A stretch of DNA of 24,181 nt, taken from CAYVVT01 sp964454335. Its GTDB lineage: Bacteria > Fidelibacterota > UBA8477 > JABMPR01. The stretch lies in NCBI GenBank assembly GCA_964454335.1, contig CAYVVT010000026.1, forward strand, positions 1-24,181, written 5' to 3'. Below are positions 8,192 to 16,694 of this stretch, in pieces. How positions within the stretch are numbered: the first letter of the stretch is position 1; every line of letters starts with the position of its first letter. Position numbers and translations under genes: made by a program. The notes beneath the pieces were generated by a model that was given only the letters and a program-made list of their open reading frames with translations, had not been told where the DNA came from and made no database searches.

Positions 8192-8641
8192 CTATTCTAC
8201 ACCGATATCCTCATTCCACAACGCAGGCTGTGCAGCAATGAAATTCCCCAGCAGCTCAACACAATCTTCTGAATCCAGGTCGATGACCTGCACGCCATTC
8301 TCTCGCAACCATTCGATGCCGCCAGTGAAATTCCTCGATTCACCTACCACTACCGTCCCGATCCTGAATTGACGGATCAACCCGCTGCAGTACCAGCAGG
8401 GGGCCAGAGTGGTGACCATGATCTTATCACCGTAGCTTCTGTGACGGCCGGCCTTCCGGAAGGCGTCTGTTTCAGCATGTACGGAAGGATCATGTTCCTG
8501 AATGCGGCGATTATGTCCTTTGCCCAGTAATCGACCATGGCTGTCGAACAATGCGGCGCCTATAGGGATTCCACCCTCGGACAGTCCCAGTTTTGCTTCT
8601 GCAATAGCAACATCCAGCAACCTTTGATATTCCAATGGCAT
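8192..8641 (-). CDS. Cytosine deaminase, yeast FCY1-like
   Basis: Zinc-dependent deaminase of the CDA fold, expected to convert cytosine to uracil + ammonia in the cytoplasm. The zinc site is complete: H55 and catalytic E57 in VHAETDAF, and C82/C85 in APCWYCSG. The protein follows yeast FCY1 along its length: LGLSEGGIPIGAALFD, GKGHNRR (substrate Asn44), VVVGESRNFTGG, and the C-terminal LWNEDIG that supplies the Trp and Asp contacting the base (W142, D145). Length is 149, near the ~158 of FCY1. It is divergently transcribed from the pyrimidine-catabolic operon, whose substrate uracil it would supply. Other bacterial members of this fold act on guanine, adenine in tRNA or dCMP, but those lack this C-terminus. 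Confidence 0.85.
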   Translation of the reverse strand: MPLEYQRLLDVAIAEAKLGLSEGGIPIGAALFDSHGRLLGKGHNRRIQEHDPSVHAETDAFRKAGRHRSYGDKIMVTTLAPCWYCSGLIRQFRIGTVVVGESRNFTGGIEWLRENGVQVIDLDSEDCVELLGNFIAAQPALWNEDIGVE

Positions 8642-8719
8642 CCAACAATCCTCTCAGTCAGGTTCCTGATTGTTCTAACTGTGGCGAATTAAACAATTAC
8701 ACGAACTTAACTCGTTTTC

Positions 8720-8749
8720 TTGAAAATGTGACTATTAGACGCGTAATTT
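8720..8749 (+). promoter_or_regulatory. Sigma-70-like promoter candidate for the pyrimidine operon
   Basis: TTGAAA at 8720-8725 and TAATTT at 8744-8749 are separated by 18 bases, in the 174-bp AT-rich gap between the divergent deaminase and dehydrogenase genes. Transcription would begin around 8756, leaving a ~60-base leader. A short inverted repeat GCGTA / TACGC (8741-8745, 8756-8760) overlaps the -10 region. An alternative -10 is TACAAT at 8780-8785. Confidence 0.4.
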
Positions 8750-8771
8750 ACCGTATACGCTGATAATTCGT

Positions 8772-8781
8772 TATCCGGATA
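8772..8781. promoter_or_regulatory. Palindromic operator candidate
   Basis: TATCCGGATA is a perfect 10-bp palindrome in the divergent intergenic region, 35 bases before the dehydrogenase ATG and just downstream of the better promoter candidate. Its position suits a repressor site controlling the operon, but no regulator gene is in the window to pair with it. Confidence 0.25.
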
Positions 8782-8815
8782 CAATACAGCCAACAGCAAA
8801 TGCAGGATTTGTAGA

Positions 8816-10270
8816 ATGAAGTATGCAACACTAGACAATTATATCAATGGTGAGAAAAAGAGCGTTCAAGGAAGAGAGTTGGACGTTTTCAGTCCCATCG
8901 ATGGCTCTCTGATCTCCAGGGTACCTCTCTCAACTGCAGATGATATCGATCTGGCCGTAAAAGCGGCCACTGAAGCACTGCCTGTCTGGACTTCGATGAC
9001 ATTGAAGGAGCGGGTCCAGGTATTCTTCCGCTATCGTCGGATCCTCGAGGATCATGTCGACGAGCTTGTGGCTCTGATAGTGGAGGAGAATGGAAAGACC
9101 GAGGGCGAAGCTCTGGCTGAGGTGGAGAAGTCGATCGAGCTCACTGAGTTCGCCTGTTCGCTGCCGCAACTGTCTGCAGGCGAGATTGAGATCGTCAGCC
9201 CAGGTGTTGAATGCCGTACCGAACGGTATCCGCTGGGTGTCATCGCCAGTATCACACCCTTCAATTTCCCCATCATGGTCCCGCACTGGAGCATGCCGAA
9301 CGCTGTGGCACTGGGTAATGCCATGATCCTGAAACCGTCTGAACAAACCCCCCTGAGCGCAAACCGGATCGCTGAAATGCTCGACGAGGCCGGATTGCCC
9401 AAGGGCATATTCAACGTCGTACACGGGGACCAGGTAGCCGTTGAGGCCATCTGTGATCATCCCGGTATTGACGGGATCTCTTTCGTGGGTTCCACAAAGG
9501 TGGCGAAGATCGTATACAAACGAGGTACCAGTCAGTTGAAGCGTGTTCTGGCCCTGGGTGGTGCCAAGAACCATCTCATTGTGCTGCCTGACGCCCATCT
9601 TGAAATGACCGCCTCGGACATGGCGGCCTCGATGACCGGTTGTGCCGGTCAACGCTGTATGGCTGCCTCTGTAATGGTGGGGGTCGGGGGAGTGGATCAT
9701 ATTGTCGAGCGCCTTTGTGAAGAGGCCCGCAAGATCATCCCGGGAGAAAATCTGGGAAGTATCATTTCCCGGCAGGCCGTGGAGCGAATCGAAGGCTACA
9801 TCACTGAGGCCGAGGAACAGGGCGCAAAGATCCTTGTGGATGGCCGTGCAGCCAGAGTAGCAGGTCGTGAGAATGGGTATTATGTTGGTCCAACCGTCAT
9901 TGACAATGTCAGTCCTGACATGAAAGTGGCCACCGAGGAGATCTTCGGCCCCGTGCTCACCATTCTGCGTACGAAAAACGTTGACGAAGCGCTTGATATC
10001 GAGAACAGTTCGAATTACGGCAATGCTGCTGCAGTATTCACCCAATCTGGCGGAATGGCCCGTTACGTCGCGGAAAAGGCATCCGCAGGGATGATCGGAG
10101 TGAACATCGGTGTGCCTGTGCCCCGCGAACCCTTTTCCTTTGGTGGCTGGGATGAATCGCGCTTTGGTGTCGGCGATATCACCGGCAAGAGTTCCATCGA
10201 ATTCTGGACAAAGCTCCAGAAGGTCACCACCAAATGGAATCCAGAGGCCCGGACCAACTGGATGAGTTGA
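8816..10270 (+). CDS. mmsA: CoA-acylating (methyl)malonate-semialdehyde dehydrogenase
   Basis: Aldehyde dehydrogenase family enzyme of the MmsA/IolA type: malonate semialdehyde + CoA + NAD+ to acetyl-CoA + CO2 + NADH, and likewise methylmalonate semialdehyde to propionyl-CoA. The catalytic Cys is C281 in TGCAGQRCMAAS, the MmsA version of the ALDH motif. ITPFNFPIMVPHWSMPNAVALGN, LGGAKNHLIVLPDA and VGVNIGVPVPREPFSFGG-like segments are diagnostic (here MIGVNIGVPVPREPFSF). CoA-acylating members lack the general-base Glu; the LGGAKNH stretch here likewise has no Glu. Length 484 is normal. First gene of the operon; AGGA at 8804-8807 precedes ATG 8816. In this context it performs the last step from beta-alanine-derived malonate semialdehyde. 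Confidence 0.92.
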   Translation: MKYATLDNYINGEKKSVQGRELDVFSPIDGSLISRVPLSTADDIDLAVKAATEALPVWTSMTLKERVQVFFRYRRILEDHVDELVALIVEENGKTEGEALAEVEKSIELTEFACSLPQLSAGEIEIVSPGVECRTERYPLGVIASITPFNFPIMVPHWSMPNAVALGNAMILKPSEQTPLSANRIAEMLDEAGLPKGIFNVVHGDQVAVEAICDHPGIDGISFVGSTKVAKIVYKRGTSQLKRVLALGGAKNHLIVLPDAHLEMTASDMAASMTGCAGQRCMAASVMVGVGGVDHIVERLCEEARKIIPGENLGSIISRQAVERIEGYITEAEEQGAKILVDGRAARVAGRENGYYVGPTVIDNVSPDMKVATEEIFGPVLTILRTKNVDEALDIENSSNYGNAAAVFTQSGGMARYVAEKASAGMIGVNIGVPVPREPFSFGGWDESRFGVGDITGKSSIEFWTKLQKVTTKWNPEARTNWMS

Positions 10271-10306
10271 GCGTAACCTGGGGGATCTCGGATCAGGAGA
10301 TCATCT

Positions 10307-11713
10307 ATGGCTGAAACACAGACCAAACATCGGGAAATGATCTACGGTATCGACGACAGTCCGCCGCCGGTGCAAACACTTGTCCTGGGATTACAGCATT
10401 ATCTGACGATGTTCGGCTCTACCCTGGCCATCCCTCTGCTGCTGGCAGGCCCGCTCGGGATCACTAAACCAGTTGAAAAGGGTTGGCTCATCGCGACGAT
10501 GTTTTTCGTGAGCGGCATCACCACCTTCATCCAGACCACCTGGGGGAATCGCCTGCCCATCGTTCAGGGAGGGACATTCTCATTCCTGGCGCCCACCATT
10601 GCCATCTGCAGTATGGCTGGTCTTTCAGCATCAGGGTGGGAGGTACGCATGCAGCATGTGCAGGGTGCCATCATCGCCGGCTCACTAGTTGAGATCCTCA
10701 TTGGCGCCAGCGGGCTGGTTGGCAAAATGATGCGATACGTTGGTCCAGTTACCATTGCACCTACCATTGCGCTGATCGGCCTGGCACTCTTCAAGTTTGG
10801 TGCTCCTACCGCAGGCAGTCACTGGCCCATCGGTGGTTTGACCATCATTTTCATCATCCTGTTCAGCCAGTACCTGGGCCGGAAACACAGGTTGTTCGAA
10901 AGCTATCCAATTCTATTGGCCATTCTCGCGGCCTGGGCCATAGCAGGGATCTTCACCCTCACCGGTACGTTTCCTGAGGGCCACCCTTCCCACACAAGTT
11001 TCGAGACTGTAAAAAGCTCCCCCTGGTTGCGCGTCCCCTATCCCTTCCAATGGGGAATTCCCCAGTTCGGACTGGCAGCCCTGGTGGGCATGCTGGCGGG
11101 ATACATCGCCTCCATGGTGGAGTCTGTGGGGGATTACTTTGCATGTGCGCGCTTGAGTGGTGCACCCAAGCCGGATTCCAAAGTCATAAATCGGGGTATC
11201 ACCTTCGAGGGGATCGGCTGTTTCATAGCCGGGCTATTCGGCACTGGGAACGGGACAACCTCCTATAGTGAGAACATCGGTGCTATCGGGCTCACGAGGG
11301 TCGGAGCACGCAGGGTTGTACAGGCTGGTGCATTGATAATGATCGTGCTGGGAACGGTATCGAAGTTCGGAGCGCTGTTCACCAGCATACCCAGTCCCAT
11401 CGTCGGTGGAATGTACTGTGCCATGTTCGGCATGATCGCATCGGTGGGCCTGTCCAATCTGCAATTTGTAGATCTCAATTCTGCCCGCAACCTCTTCATC
11501 CTGGGTTTTGCATTCTTCATGGGTCTGAGCGTCCCGGAGTATTTCGCCAGCAATCCACTGAGCTTTGGAACCGGGTTGAACTGGCTGGCGGACATCCTCA
11601 ACACCCTGGGCAGTACAGGAATGGCCGTGGGTGCCGCCATCGCACTGATCCTGGACAATACCGTTCCCGGGACGGATGAGGAACGCGGTCTCGTCGCCTG
11701 GGACCACCAATAG
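10307..11713 (+). CDS. NCS2-family nucleobase permease (uracil/xanthine type)
   Basis: Inner-membrane proton- or sodium-coupled nucleobase importer of the NAT/NCS2 (SLC23) family, 468 residues with the usual 14 hydrophobic segments. Markers are GLQHYLTMFGSTLAIPLLL with the conserved Gln-His in segment 1, VQGGTFSFLAP in segment 3, and GTGNGTTSYSENIGAIGLTR, which is the family signature region around segment 10 and is closer to the SVCT/SNBT-like branch than to E. coli UraA. Substrate cannot be fixed from sequence, but placement between dehydrogenase and dihydropyrimidinase in a pyrimidine-degrading operon points to uracil, thymine or cytosine. GGATCAGGAG before the ATG gives a good ribosome-binding site. 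Confidence 0.88.
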   Translation: MAETQTKHREMIYGIDDSPPPVQTLVLGLQHYLTMFGSTLAIPLLLAGPLGITKPVEKGWLIATMFFVSGITTFIQTTWGNRLPIVQGGTFSFLAPTIAICSMAGLSASGWEVRMQHVQGAIIAGSLVEILIGASGLVGKMMRYVGPVTIAPTIALIGLALFKFGAPTAGSHWPIGGLTIIFIILFSQYLGRKHRLFESYPILLAILAAWAIAGIFTLTGTFPEGHPSHTSFETVKSSPWLRVPYPFQWGIPQFGLAALVGMLAGYIASMVESVGDYFACARLSGAPKPDSKVINRGITFEGIGCFIAGLFGTGNGTTSYSENIGAIGLTRVGARRVVQAGALIMIVLGTVSKFGALFTSIPSPIVGGMYCAMFGMIASVGLSNLQFVDLNSARNLFILGFAFFMGLSVPEYFASNPLSFGTGLNWLADILNTLGSTGMAVGAAIALILDNTVPGTDEERGLVAWDHQ

Positions 11714-11757
11714 GAAAAATGACCTGATCTCACAGATCTCGAGCAAGGGAGGCATAC

Positions 11758-13146
11758 ATGTCAGTACTTATCAAGAATGGACGCATCATCACTGCCATCG
11801 AGGATTTCCATTCGGATATCTTCATCCAGGATGAAACCGTCACTGCCATCGGCAAGGACCTGAACATGACTGCTGATGAGGTCATCGATGCCAGTGGGCG
11901 TCTGGTGATCCCCGGCGGTGTTGATCCGCACACGCATTTTGATATGCCCTTCGGTGGAACAGTGACCGTGGATAATTTTGCTTCAGGAACGCAGGCGGCC
12001 GCTCATGGCGGTACGACCACAATGATCGATTTTGCCATCCAGACCATGGGACGTTCTCCTCTGGAAGGCCTGGAAACATGGCATAAGAAGGCCGCAGGCA
12101 ACACTGCGGTGGACTACGCCTTCCACATGATCCTCACCGACATGGAGGGTGAACGGATGAAGGAGATGCGAACCCTTATCGACGAGGGAATTACTTCCTT
12201 CAAGCTGTTCATGGCATATCCAGGTGTCCTCTATATGAACGACGGGATGATCTATCGAACCATGCGTGAAGCCGGCGAGCTGGGTGCAGTGATCTGCATG
12301 CATGCCGAGAACGGCATCGTTATCGATGAGATCGTCAAGGAAGCACTTGAAGACGGGAAGACAGAGCCCAAGTGGCACGGCCTTACCCGGCCGACTCGGA
12401 TGGAAGGGGAAGCCGTCCATCGTACCATCGCCATATCGGAGTTGGCAAATGTCCCCATCTATATCGTCCATCTGACCTGCTCTGATGCCCTTGAGGAGGT
12501 CAAACAGGGCCGGGCAAACGGTCTGCCGATCCATGCTGAGACCTGTCCCCAGTACCTGTTCCTGGACCACAGTTACCTGGAGCAGGAGGGCTTCGAAGGA
12601 GCAAAATATGTGATGTCGCCCCCACTGCGTGAGAAATGGAATCAGGAAGAGCTGTGGCGCGGATTGCAGCTGGGACATCTACAGGCGGTGGCTACCGACC
12701 ACTGTTCCTTCCGCTTCCACGATCAGAAGACACTGGGTGAAGAGGTTTTCACAAAGATCCCCAACGGAGCACCTGGTGTAGAGAACCGAATGAGCCTCGT
12801 CTTCAGCGGAGGTGTGGCGGAAGGACGGATCTCCCTGAACAGATTCGTCGATATCACGTCCACTTCAGCCGCCAAGATCTTCGGGTTGTACCCCAGGAAG
12901 GGGACCATCGCAGTTGGCAGTGACGCCGACATCGTCATTTTTGATCCGGAGCGGCAAGAGACGATCAGCGTGAATAATCCTTACATGCACCATTTGAAGT
13001 GCGACTACAATGCCTTCGAGGGCTTTGAGGTCACCGGCTTCTCGGAGACCGTCCTGTCCCGGGGCCGGATCATTGTCAGAAAAGGCGAGTATGTGGGTGA
13101 ACCGGGTCACGGTCAGTTCGTAAAACGGAATCTTTTTTCGGCTTAA
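11758..13146 (+). CDS. Dihydropyrimidinase (D-hydantoinase)
   Basis: Cyclic amidohydrolase opening dihydrouracil to N-carbamoyl-beta-alanine (dihydrothymine to N-carbamoyl-beta-aminoisobutyrate). The binuclear metal site is complete: H58 and H60 in DPHTHFDMPFGG, the carboxylated lysine K149 in SFKLFMAYPG, H182 in CMHAENG, H238 in YIVHLTCSDA, and D314 in ATDHCSF. The 462-residue length and the C-terminal metal-independent strand domain (GTIAVGSDADIVIFDP) match the dihydropyrimidinase/hydantoinase family. GGGAGG at 11749-11754 precedes the ATG. Second chemical step of the reductive pyrimidine pathway; its partners PreT/PreA and the ureidopropionase are in the same operon, which favours dihydropyrimidinase over allantoinase or hydantoinase. 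Confidence 0.93.
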   Translation: MSVLIKNGRIITAIEDFHSDIFIQDETVTAIGKDLNMTADEVIDASGRLVIPGGVDPHTHFDMPFGGTVTVDNFASGTQAAAHGGTTTMIDFAIQTMGRSPLEGLETWHKKAAGNTAVDYAFHMILTDMEGERMKEMRTLIDEGITSFKLFMAYPGVLYMNDGMIYRTMREAGELGAVICMHAENGIVIDEIVKEALEDGKTEPKWHGLTRPTRMEGEAVHRTIAISELANVPIYIVHLTCSDALEEVKQGRANGLPIHAETCPQYLFLDHSYLEQEGFEGAKYVMSPPLREKWNQEELWRGLQLGHLQAVATDHCSFRFHDQKTLGEEVFTKIPNGAPGVENRMSLVFSGGVAEGRISLNRFVDITSTSAAKIFGLYPRKGTIAVGSDADIVIFDPERQETISVNNPYMHHLKCDYNAFEGFEVTGFSETVLSRGRIIVRKGEYVGEPGHGQFVKRNLFSA

Positions 13147-13168
13147 GCGCTAGATAATGGAGAAGAAT

Positions 13169-14035
13169 ATGGCACGAACAGTCAAATCGGGTCTGATCCA
13201 GATGAGCATCCCCATGACGGAGGGTGATGGCAGCATTGAAGAGATCAAGGAAGCCATGCTTGCAAAGCACATTCCCTTCATCGAGGATGCAGGTAAGCAG
13301 GGTGTCCAGATCCTGTGTCTGCAGGAGATCTTCACGACACCCTATTTCTGTCCCGGCCAGGATCCCTGCTGGTACGATTCAGCCGAACCCATCCCGGGCC
13401 CCACAGTGGAGCTGATGCAGGAATACGCGCAGAAATACAAGATGGTCATTATCGTGCCCATCTTCGAGAAAGAACAGGCGGGAATGCTCTACAACACGGC
13501 GGCGGTCATCGATGCGGATGGTTCCTATCTGGGAAAATACCGCAAGACCCATATCCCGCATACCTCGGGATTCTACGAGAAATTCTTCTTCCGGCCTGGA
13601 AACCTGGGCTATCCCGTTTTTGAGACTGCCTACGCGAGGGTCGGCGTCTACATCTGTTACGACCGACACTTCCCGGAAGGAGCCCGCGCCCTGGGCCTGA
13701 ACGGAGCAGAGATCGTTTATAATCCTTCCGCCACCGTAAAGGGTTTGTCCCAGTACCTGTGGAAGCTGGAACAACCGGCCCATGCAGCCGCCAACGGCTA
13801 TTTCATGGGCTGTATCAACCGGGTAGGTGTGGAACAGCCATGGAATATCGGTGAGTTTTACGGCACATCCTATTTTGTGGACCCACGTGGTCAGTTGATC
13901 GAGGTGGGCAGCGAGGATAAGGATGAGTTGATCGTTGCTGAACTGGACCTTGAAATGATCGAAGAGGTTCGAGCCGTGTGGCAATTCTTTCGTGATAGGC
14001 GTCCCGATGCCTATGAAGACCTGACCAGACCCTAA
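13169..14035 (+). CDS. Beta-ureidopropionase (N-carbamoyl-beta-alanine amidohydrolase), nitrilase family
   Basis: Carbon-nitrogen hydrolase converting N-carbamoyl-beta-alanine to beta-alanine + CO2 + NH3. The Glu-Lys-Cys triad of the nitrilase superfamily is visible: E53 in CLQEIFTTPYF, K126 in KYRKTHIPH, and C163 in VYICYDRHFPEGARALGLNG. NPSATV and the WxLEQPAHAAANGYF stretch are typical of beta-ureidopropionases and N-carbamoylputrescine amidohydrolases. An upstream in-frame ATG at 13157 exists, but the ribosome-binding site GGAGA (13159-13163) lies between it and ATG 13169, so the latter is chosen; length 288. Its operon partners, dihydropyrimidinase and dihydropyrimidine dehydrogenase, decide in favour of beta-ureidopropionase. 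Confidence 0.92.
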   Translation: MARTVKSGLIQMSIPMTEGDGSIEEIKEAMLAKHIPFIEDAGKQGVQILCLQEIFTTPYFCPGQDPCWYDSAEPIPGPTVELMQEYAQKYKMVIIVPIFEKEQAGMLYNTAAVIDADGSYLGKYRKTHIPHTSGFYEKFFFRPGNLGYPVFETAYARVGVYICYDRHFPEGARALGLNGAEIVYNPSATVKGLSQYLWKLEQPAHAAANGYFMGCINRVGVEQPWNIGEFYGTSYFVDPRGQLIEVGSEDKDELIVAELDLEMIEEVRAVWQFFRDRRPDAYEDLTRP

Positions 14036-14053
14036 GCAGAGGAGATATCAGAC

Positions 14054-15349
14054 ATGCAGCGTGACGATGTTATAAAAAAACATCAGGACTATCTGTTCCC
14101 TGCGGTTAAGAACTATTACCGGGAACCTGTCGCGATCTCCAAAGGATCAGGCGCTCGGGTGGAGGATATCGACGGACGCAGATATCTTGATTTCTTTGGC
14201 GGGATCCTCACCGTATCGGTGGGACATGCGAACGAAGAGGTGAATGAGGCCATCATCGCTCAGGTGCAGAATCTAAGCCATATCTCCACGCTTTATCCCA
14301 CTGTCCCAATCGTGGAACTGGCCGAACGACTTGCACGCCTGGCCCCCGGTGATCTTGACCGATCCTTCTTCACCGCTTCAGGAACCGAGGCCGACGAAAC
14401 AGCAGTTATGATGGCCCAGATATTTACCGGAAATCCGGAGCTCATTGCACTCAGACATGGTTATTCGGGACGCTCACTGCTGGCGCAGTCACTCACGGCC
14501 CATTCCACCTGGCGAGCCCTGGGAACGCAGGTGGCAGCCATCAAACATGCACTGTCACCCTACTGTTACCGCTGTCCTCTCAAGCTGAGCTATCCGGATT
14601 GTGGGGTTGCATGTGCATATGATGTGGAGGAGCTCATCCAGACGACGACCATCGGAGAGGTTGCGGGTGTTCTGATCGAGCCCATTCAGGGTGTAGGCGG
14701 CTTCATCACCCCGCCCATTGAATACTTCAAGATCGTGGCTGAGATCGTACGTCATCATGGTGGGATCATCATCTCTGACGAGGTCCAGACCGGTTTTGGC
14801 CGTACGGGGAAGATGTGGGGGATAGAGCAATATGGCGTTGTTCCGGATATGATGACCATGGCCAAGGGAATTGCCAATGGTATGCCGCTGGGTGCTGTTG
14901 TCACCACATCTGAGATAGCGGATTCATTGAAAAAGAACAGTATTTCGACCTTCGGTGGGAATCCGGTGAGCTGCGCCGCTGCAAATGCCACGGTGAACAT
15001 CGTTGAGCGCGACAATCTGTCAGGAAATGCAGAAAAGCTGGGTATTGTCCTGAAGGATGGTCTGGTCAAGCTGCAGACAAAGTATCCCCGGATGATCGGT
15101 GATGTGCGTGGGATGGGTCTCATGCAGGCCATCGAGCTGGTCCAGGACGAAGGGGCAGGGGATCGAAGTCCGAACGCGGCTGCCGCAGATCAGCTGATGG
15201 AGGAAACCAAGCAGCGAGGTCTGCTCCTCGGTCGTGGTGGCCTGTATGCTAATGTACTCAGAATATCTCCGGTGCTGAATATCACTCAGCAGGAAGTTGA
15301 GGAAGCCTTGCAGATCCTGGATGATTCATTGGCAGTCTTCGCAAACTGA
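14054..15349 (+). CDS. Class III aminotransferase, AGXT2-like (beta-alanine / beta-aminoisobutyrate transaminase)
   Basis: PLP enzyme of fold type I, subgroup II, 431 residues. The PLP lysine is K271 in MAKGIANGMPLGAV; IISDEVQTGFGRTGK carries the PLP-ring Asp, and FTASGTEADETAVMMA binds the phosphate. A Cys-rich insert SPYCYRCPLKLSYPDCG (about residue 170), shared with AGXT2-like bacterial transaminases, is present. In this operon it should move the amino group of beta-alanine to pyruvate or 2-oxoglutarate, giving malonate semialdehyde for the dehydrogenase at 8816. GGAG at 14040-14043 precedes ATG 14054. 4-aminobutyrate or ornithine transaminase activity cannot be ruled out from sequence, but context makes it unlikely. 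Confidence 0.88.
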   Translation: MQRDDVIKKHQDYLFPAVKNYYREPVAISKGSGARVEDIDGRRYLDFFGGILTVSVGHANEEVNEAIIAQVQNLSHISTLYPTVPIVELAERLARLAPGDLDRSFFTASGTEADETAVMMAQIFTGNPELIALRHGYSGRSLLAQSLTAHSTWRALGTQVAAIKHALSPYCYRCPLKLSYPDCGVACAYDVEELIQTTTIGEVAGVLIEPIQGVGGFITPPIEYFKIVAEIVRHHGGIIISDEVQTGFGRTGKMWGIEQYGVVPDMMTMAKGIANGMPLGAVVTTSEIADSLKKNSISTFGGNPVSCAAANATVNIVERDNLSGNAEKLGIVLKDGLVKLQTKYPRMIGDVRGMGLMQAIELVQDEGAGDRSPNAAAADQLMEETKQRGLLLGRGGLYANVLRISPVLNITQQEVEEALQILDDSLAVFAN

Positions 15350-15360
15350 TAGGGAGAACG

Positions 15361-16692
15361 ATGATGCCTGTTGCTGAACTACCGGAAGTCCGGCTGGAAA
15401 CCCGCTTCGAGGATGCCAAACCCCTCTATACGGACACGGAAGCACTGGTGGAGGCCAATCGCTGCCTGTACTGTTTTGATGCCCCCTGCATCGAGGCCTG
15501 CCCCGCAGGCATTGACATCCCGACTTTCATCGGGAAGATCCGTTCAGGGAACGTACAGGGCGCAGCAATCACTATCCTGGGCGCAAATATGGCCGGTCTC
15601 TCAACCGGCCGGGTCTGTCCCGTCGAGGAACTCTGCGCCGGTGCCTGCGTGTTCAATGATCTCAACGAACAACCTATCCAGATCGGCCGATTGCAGCGTT
15701 ATGCGACAGAGAAGGCTCTGCAGAAGGAATCCGAATCCGGGCACAAACTCTTCACTGCGGGAGAAGACATCGACAGGAAGGTCGCACTGATAGGTGCCGG
15801 TCCCGCTTCATTGGCCTGTGCCGCCCACCTGGCCCTGGAAGGTGTCCGTACGGTAATCTACGAAAGGGACGAAGTACCCGGCGGACTGAACACTACGGGG
15901 ATCGCGCCCTACAAGTTGCAGGCCACGGATTCCATTCTGGAAGCAGAATGGATACTGGGGCACGGTGTGGAAGTCCGCACACGTGTTGACGTGGGGACCG
16001 ATGTTTCGGTTGATGAGCTGCTGGCCCAATATGATGCGGTCTTTCTGGGTATTGGTCTGGGCAGCGACGGCATGCTGGATATTCCCGGCATGGATGGTCC
16101 CAATATCTTTGGCGCCGTGGAGCTGATCCGTCGGATCAAAATGCGATCCGACTTCAGCATACCTCCCGAACTAGGCAGAGTGGCGGTGATAGGTGGTGGG
16201 AATACTGCCATCGATATCTCCCGGGAACTGGCCATGCTGGGGGTTCCGGAGGTCGATATCCTTTATCGCCGAACAGAGACTGAGATGCCGGGCTACGAAC
16301 ACGAGATGGCCGGCGCCAGGTCCAAGGGGGTACGTCTGTTGGAGCATGTAAAACCAGTTGAGATCCGACATGATGACGGGATCGTTCTGCTGGCTGAACA
16401 CAGCATCTCCGGCAGCTCCATGGAGTATCGCTATGATTGGTTGGTCATCGCCATCGGTCAGGAGAAGCAGGCCAGAGAGCTGGTGCCAGGGATCGAAGTG
16501 GATACCAATGGCAGGGTTGCCGTTGATCCTGATACCGGTTTAACCTCCATCAGTAACCTGTATGCCGGCGGTGATTGCATCAACGGGGGCAAAGAGGTTG
16601 TAAATGCTGTAGCAGATGGCCGTGACGCTGCTTTTGCCATGCTGCGCAGCTGGGGGCTGCGGGCAAAACTTGACAAGTATCAGGAGGATTGA
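15361..16692 (+). CDS. preT: PreT, NAD(P)H-dehydrogenase subunit of dihydropyrimidine dehydrogenase
   Basis: Electron-input subunit of bacterial dihydropyrimidine dehydrogenase, equivalent to domains I-III of the mammalian enzyme. The N-terminus holds two 4Fe-4S sites: CLYCFDAPCIEACPAGID (about residues 35-52) and CPVEELCAGAC (about 88-98). FAD binding follows in ALIGAGPASLACAAHLAL (about 141-158), then NAD(P)H binding in AVIGGGNTAIDISREL (about 275-290), and the FAD-closing YAGGDCINGG near the end. Length 443 fits a stand-alone PreT/GltD-like small subunit; adjacency to preA distinguishes it from glutamate synthase beta. GGGAGA precedes tandem ATGs at 15361 and 15364; either could start. Two bases separate it from preA. 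Confidence 0.92.
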   Translation: MMPVAELPEVRLETRFEDAKPLYTDTEALVEANRCLYCFDAPCIEACPAGIDIPTFIGKIRSGNVQGAAITILGANMAGLSTGRVCPVEELCAGACVFNDLNEQPIQIGRLQRYATEKALQKESESGHKLFTAGEDIDRKVALIGAGPASLACAAHLALEGVRTVIYERDEVPGGLNTTGIAPYKLQATDSILEAEWILGHGVEVRTRVDVGTDVSVDELLAQYDAVFLGIGLGSDGMLDIPGMDGPNIFGAVELIRRIKMRSDFSIPPELGRVAVIGGGNTAIDISRELAMLGVPEVDILYRRTETEMPGYEHEMAGARSKGVRLLEHVKPVEIRHDDGIVLLAEHSISGSSMEYRYDWLVIAIGQEKQARELVPGIEVDTNGRVAVDPDTGLTSISNLYAGGDCINGGKEVVNAVADGRDAAFAMLRSWGLRAKLDKYQED

Positions 16693-16694
16693 TC

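Noticed and set aside
8642..8815. Riboswitch or leader-peptide attenuator before the pyrimidine operon
   Set aside because: The predicted leader is only ~60 bases with no terminator-like stem or short ORF.
8930..10045. 371-codon open frame on the - strand inside the dehydrogenase gene
   Set aside because: Antisense shadow of the mmsA reading frame; no ribosome-binding site, no recognisable domain, and the + strand gene is certain.
13157..13168. ATG at 13157 as start of the ureidopropionase
   Set aside because: The ribosome-binding site GGAGA lies after it and at the right distance from ATG 13169.
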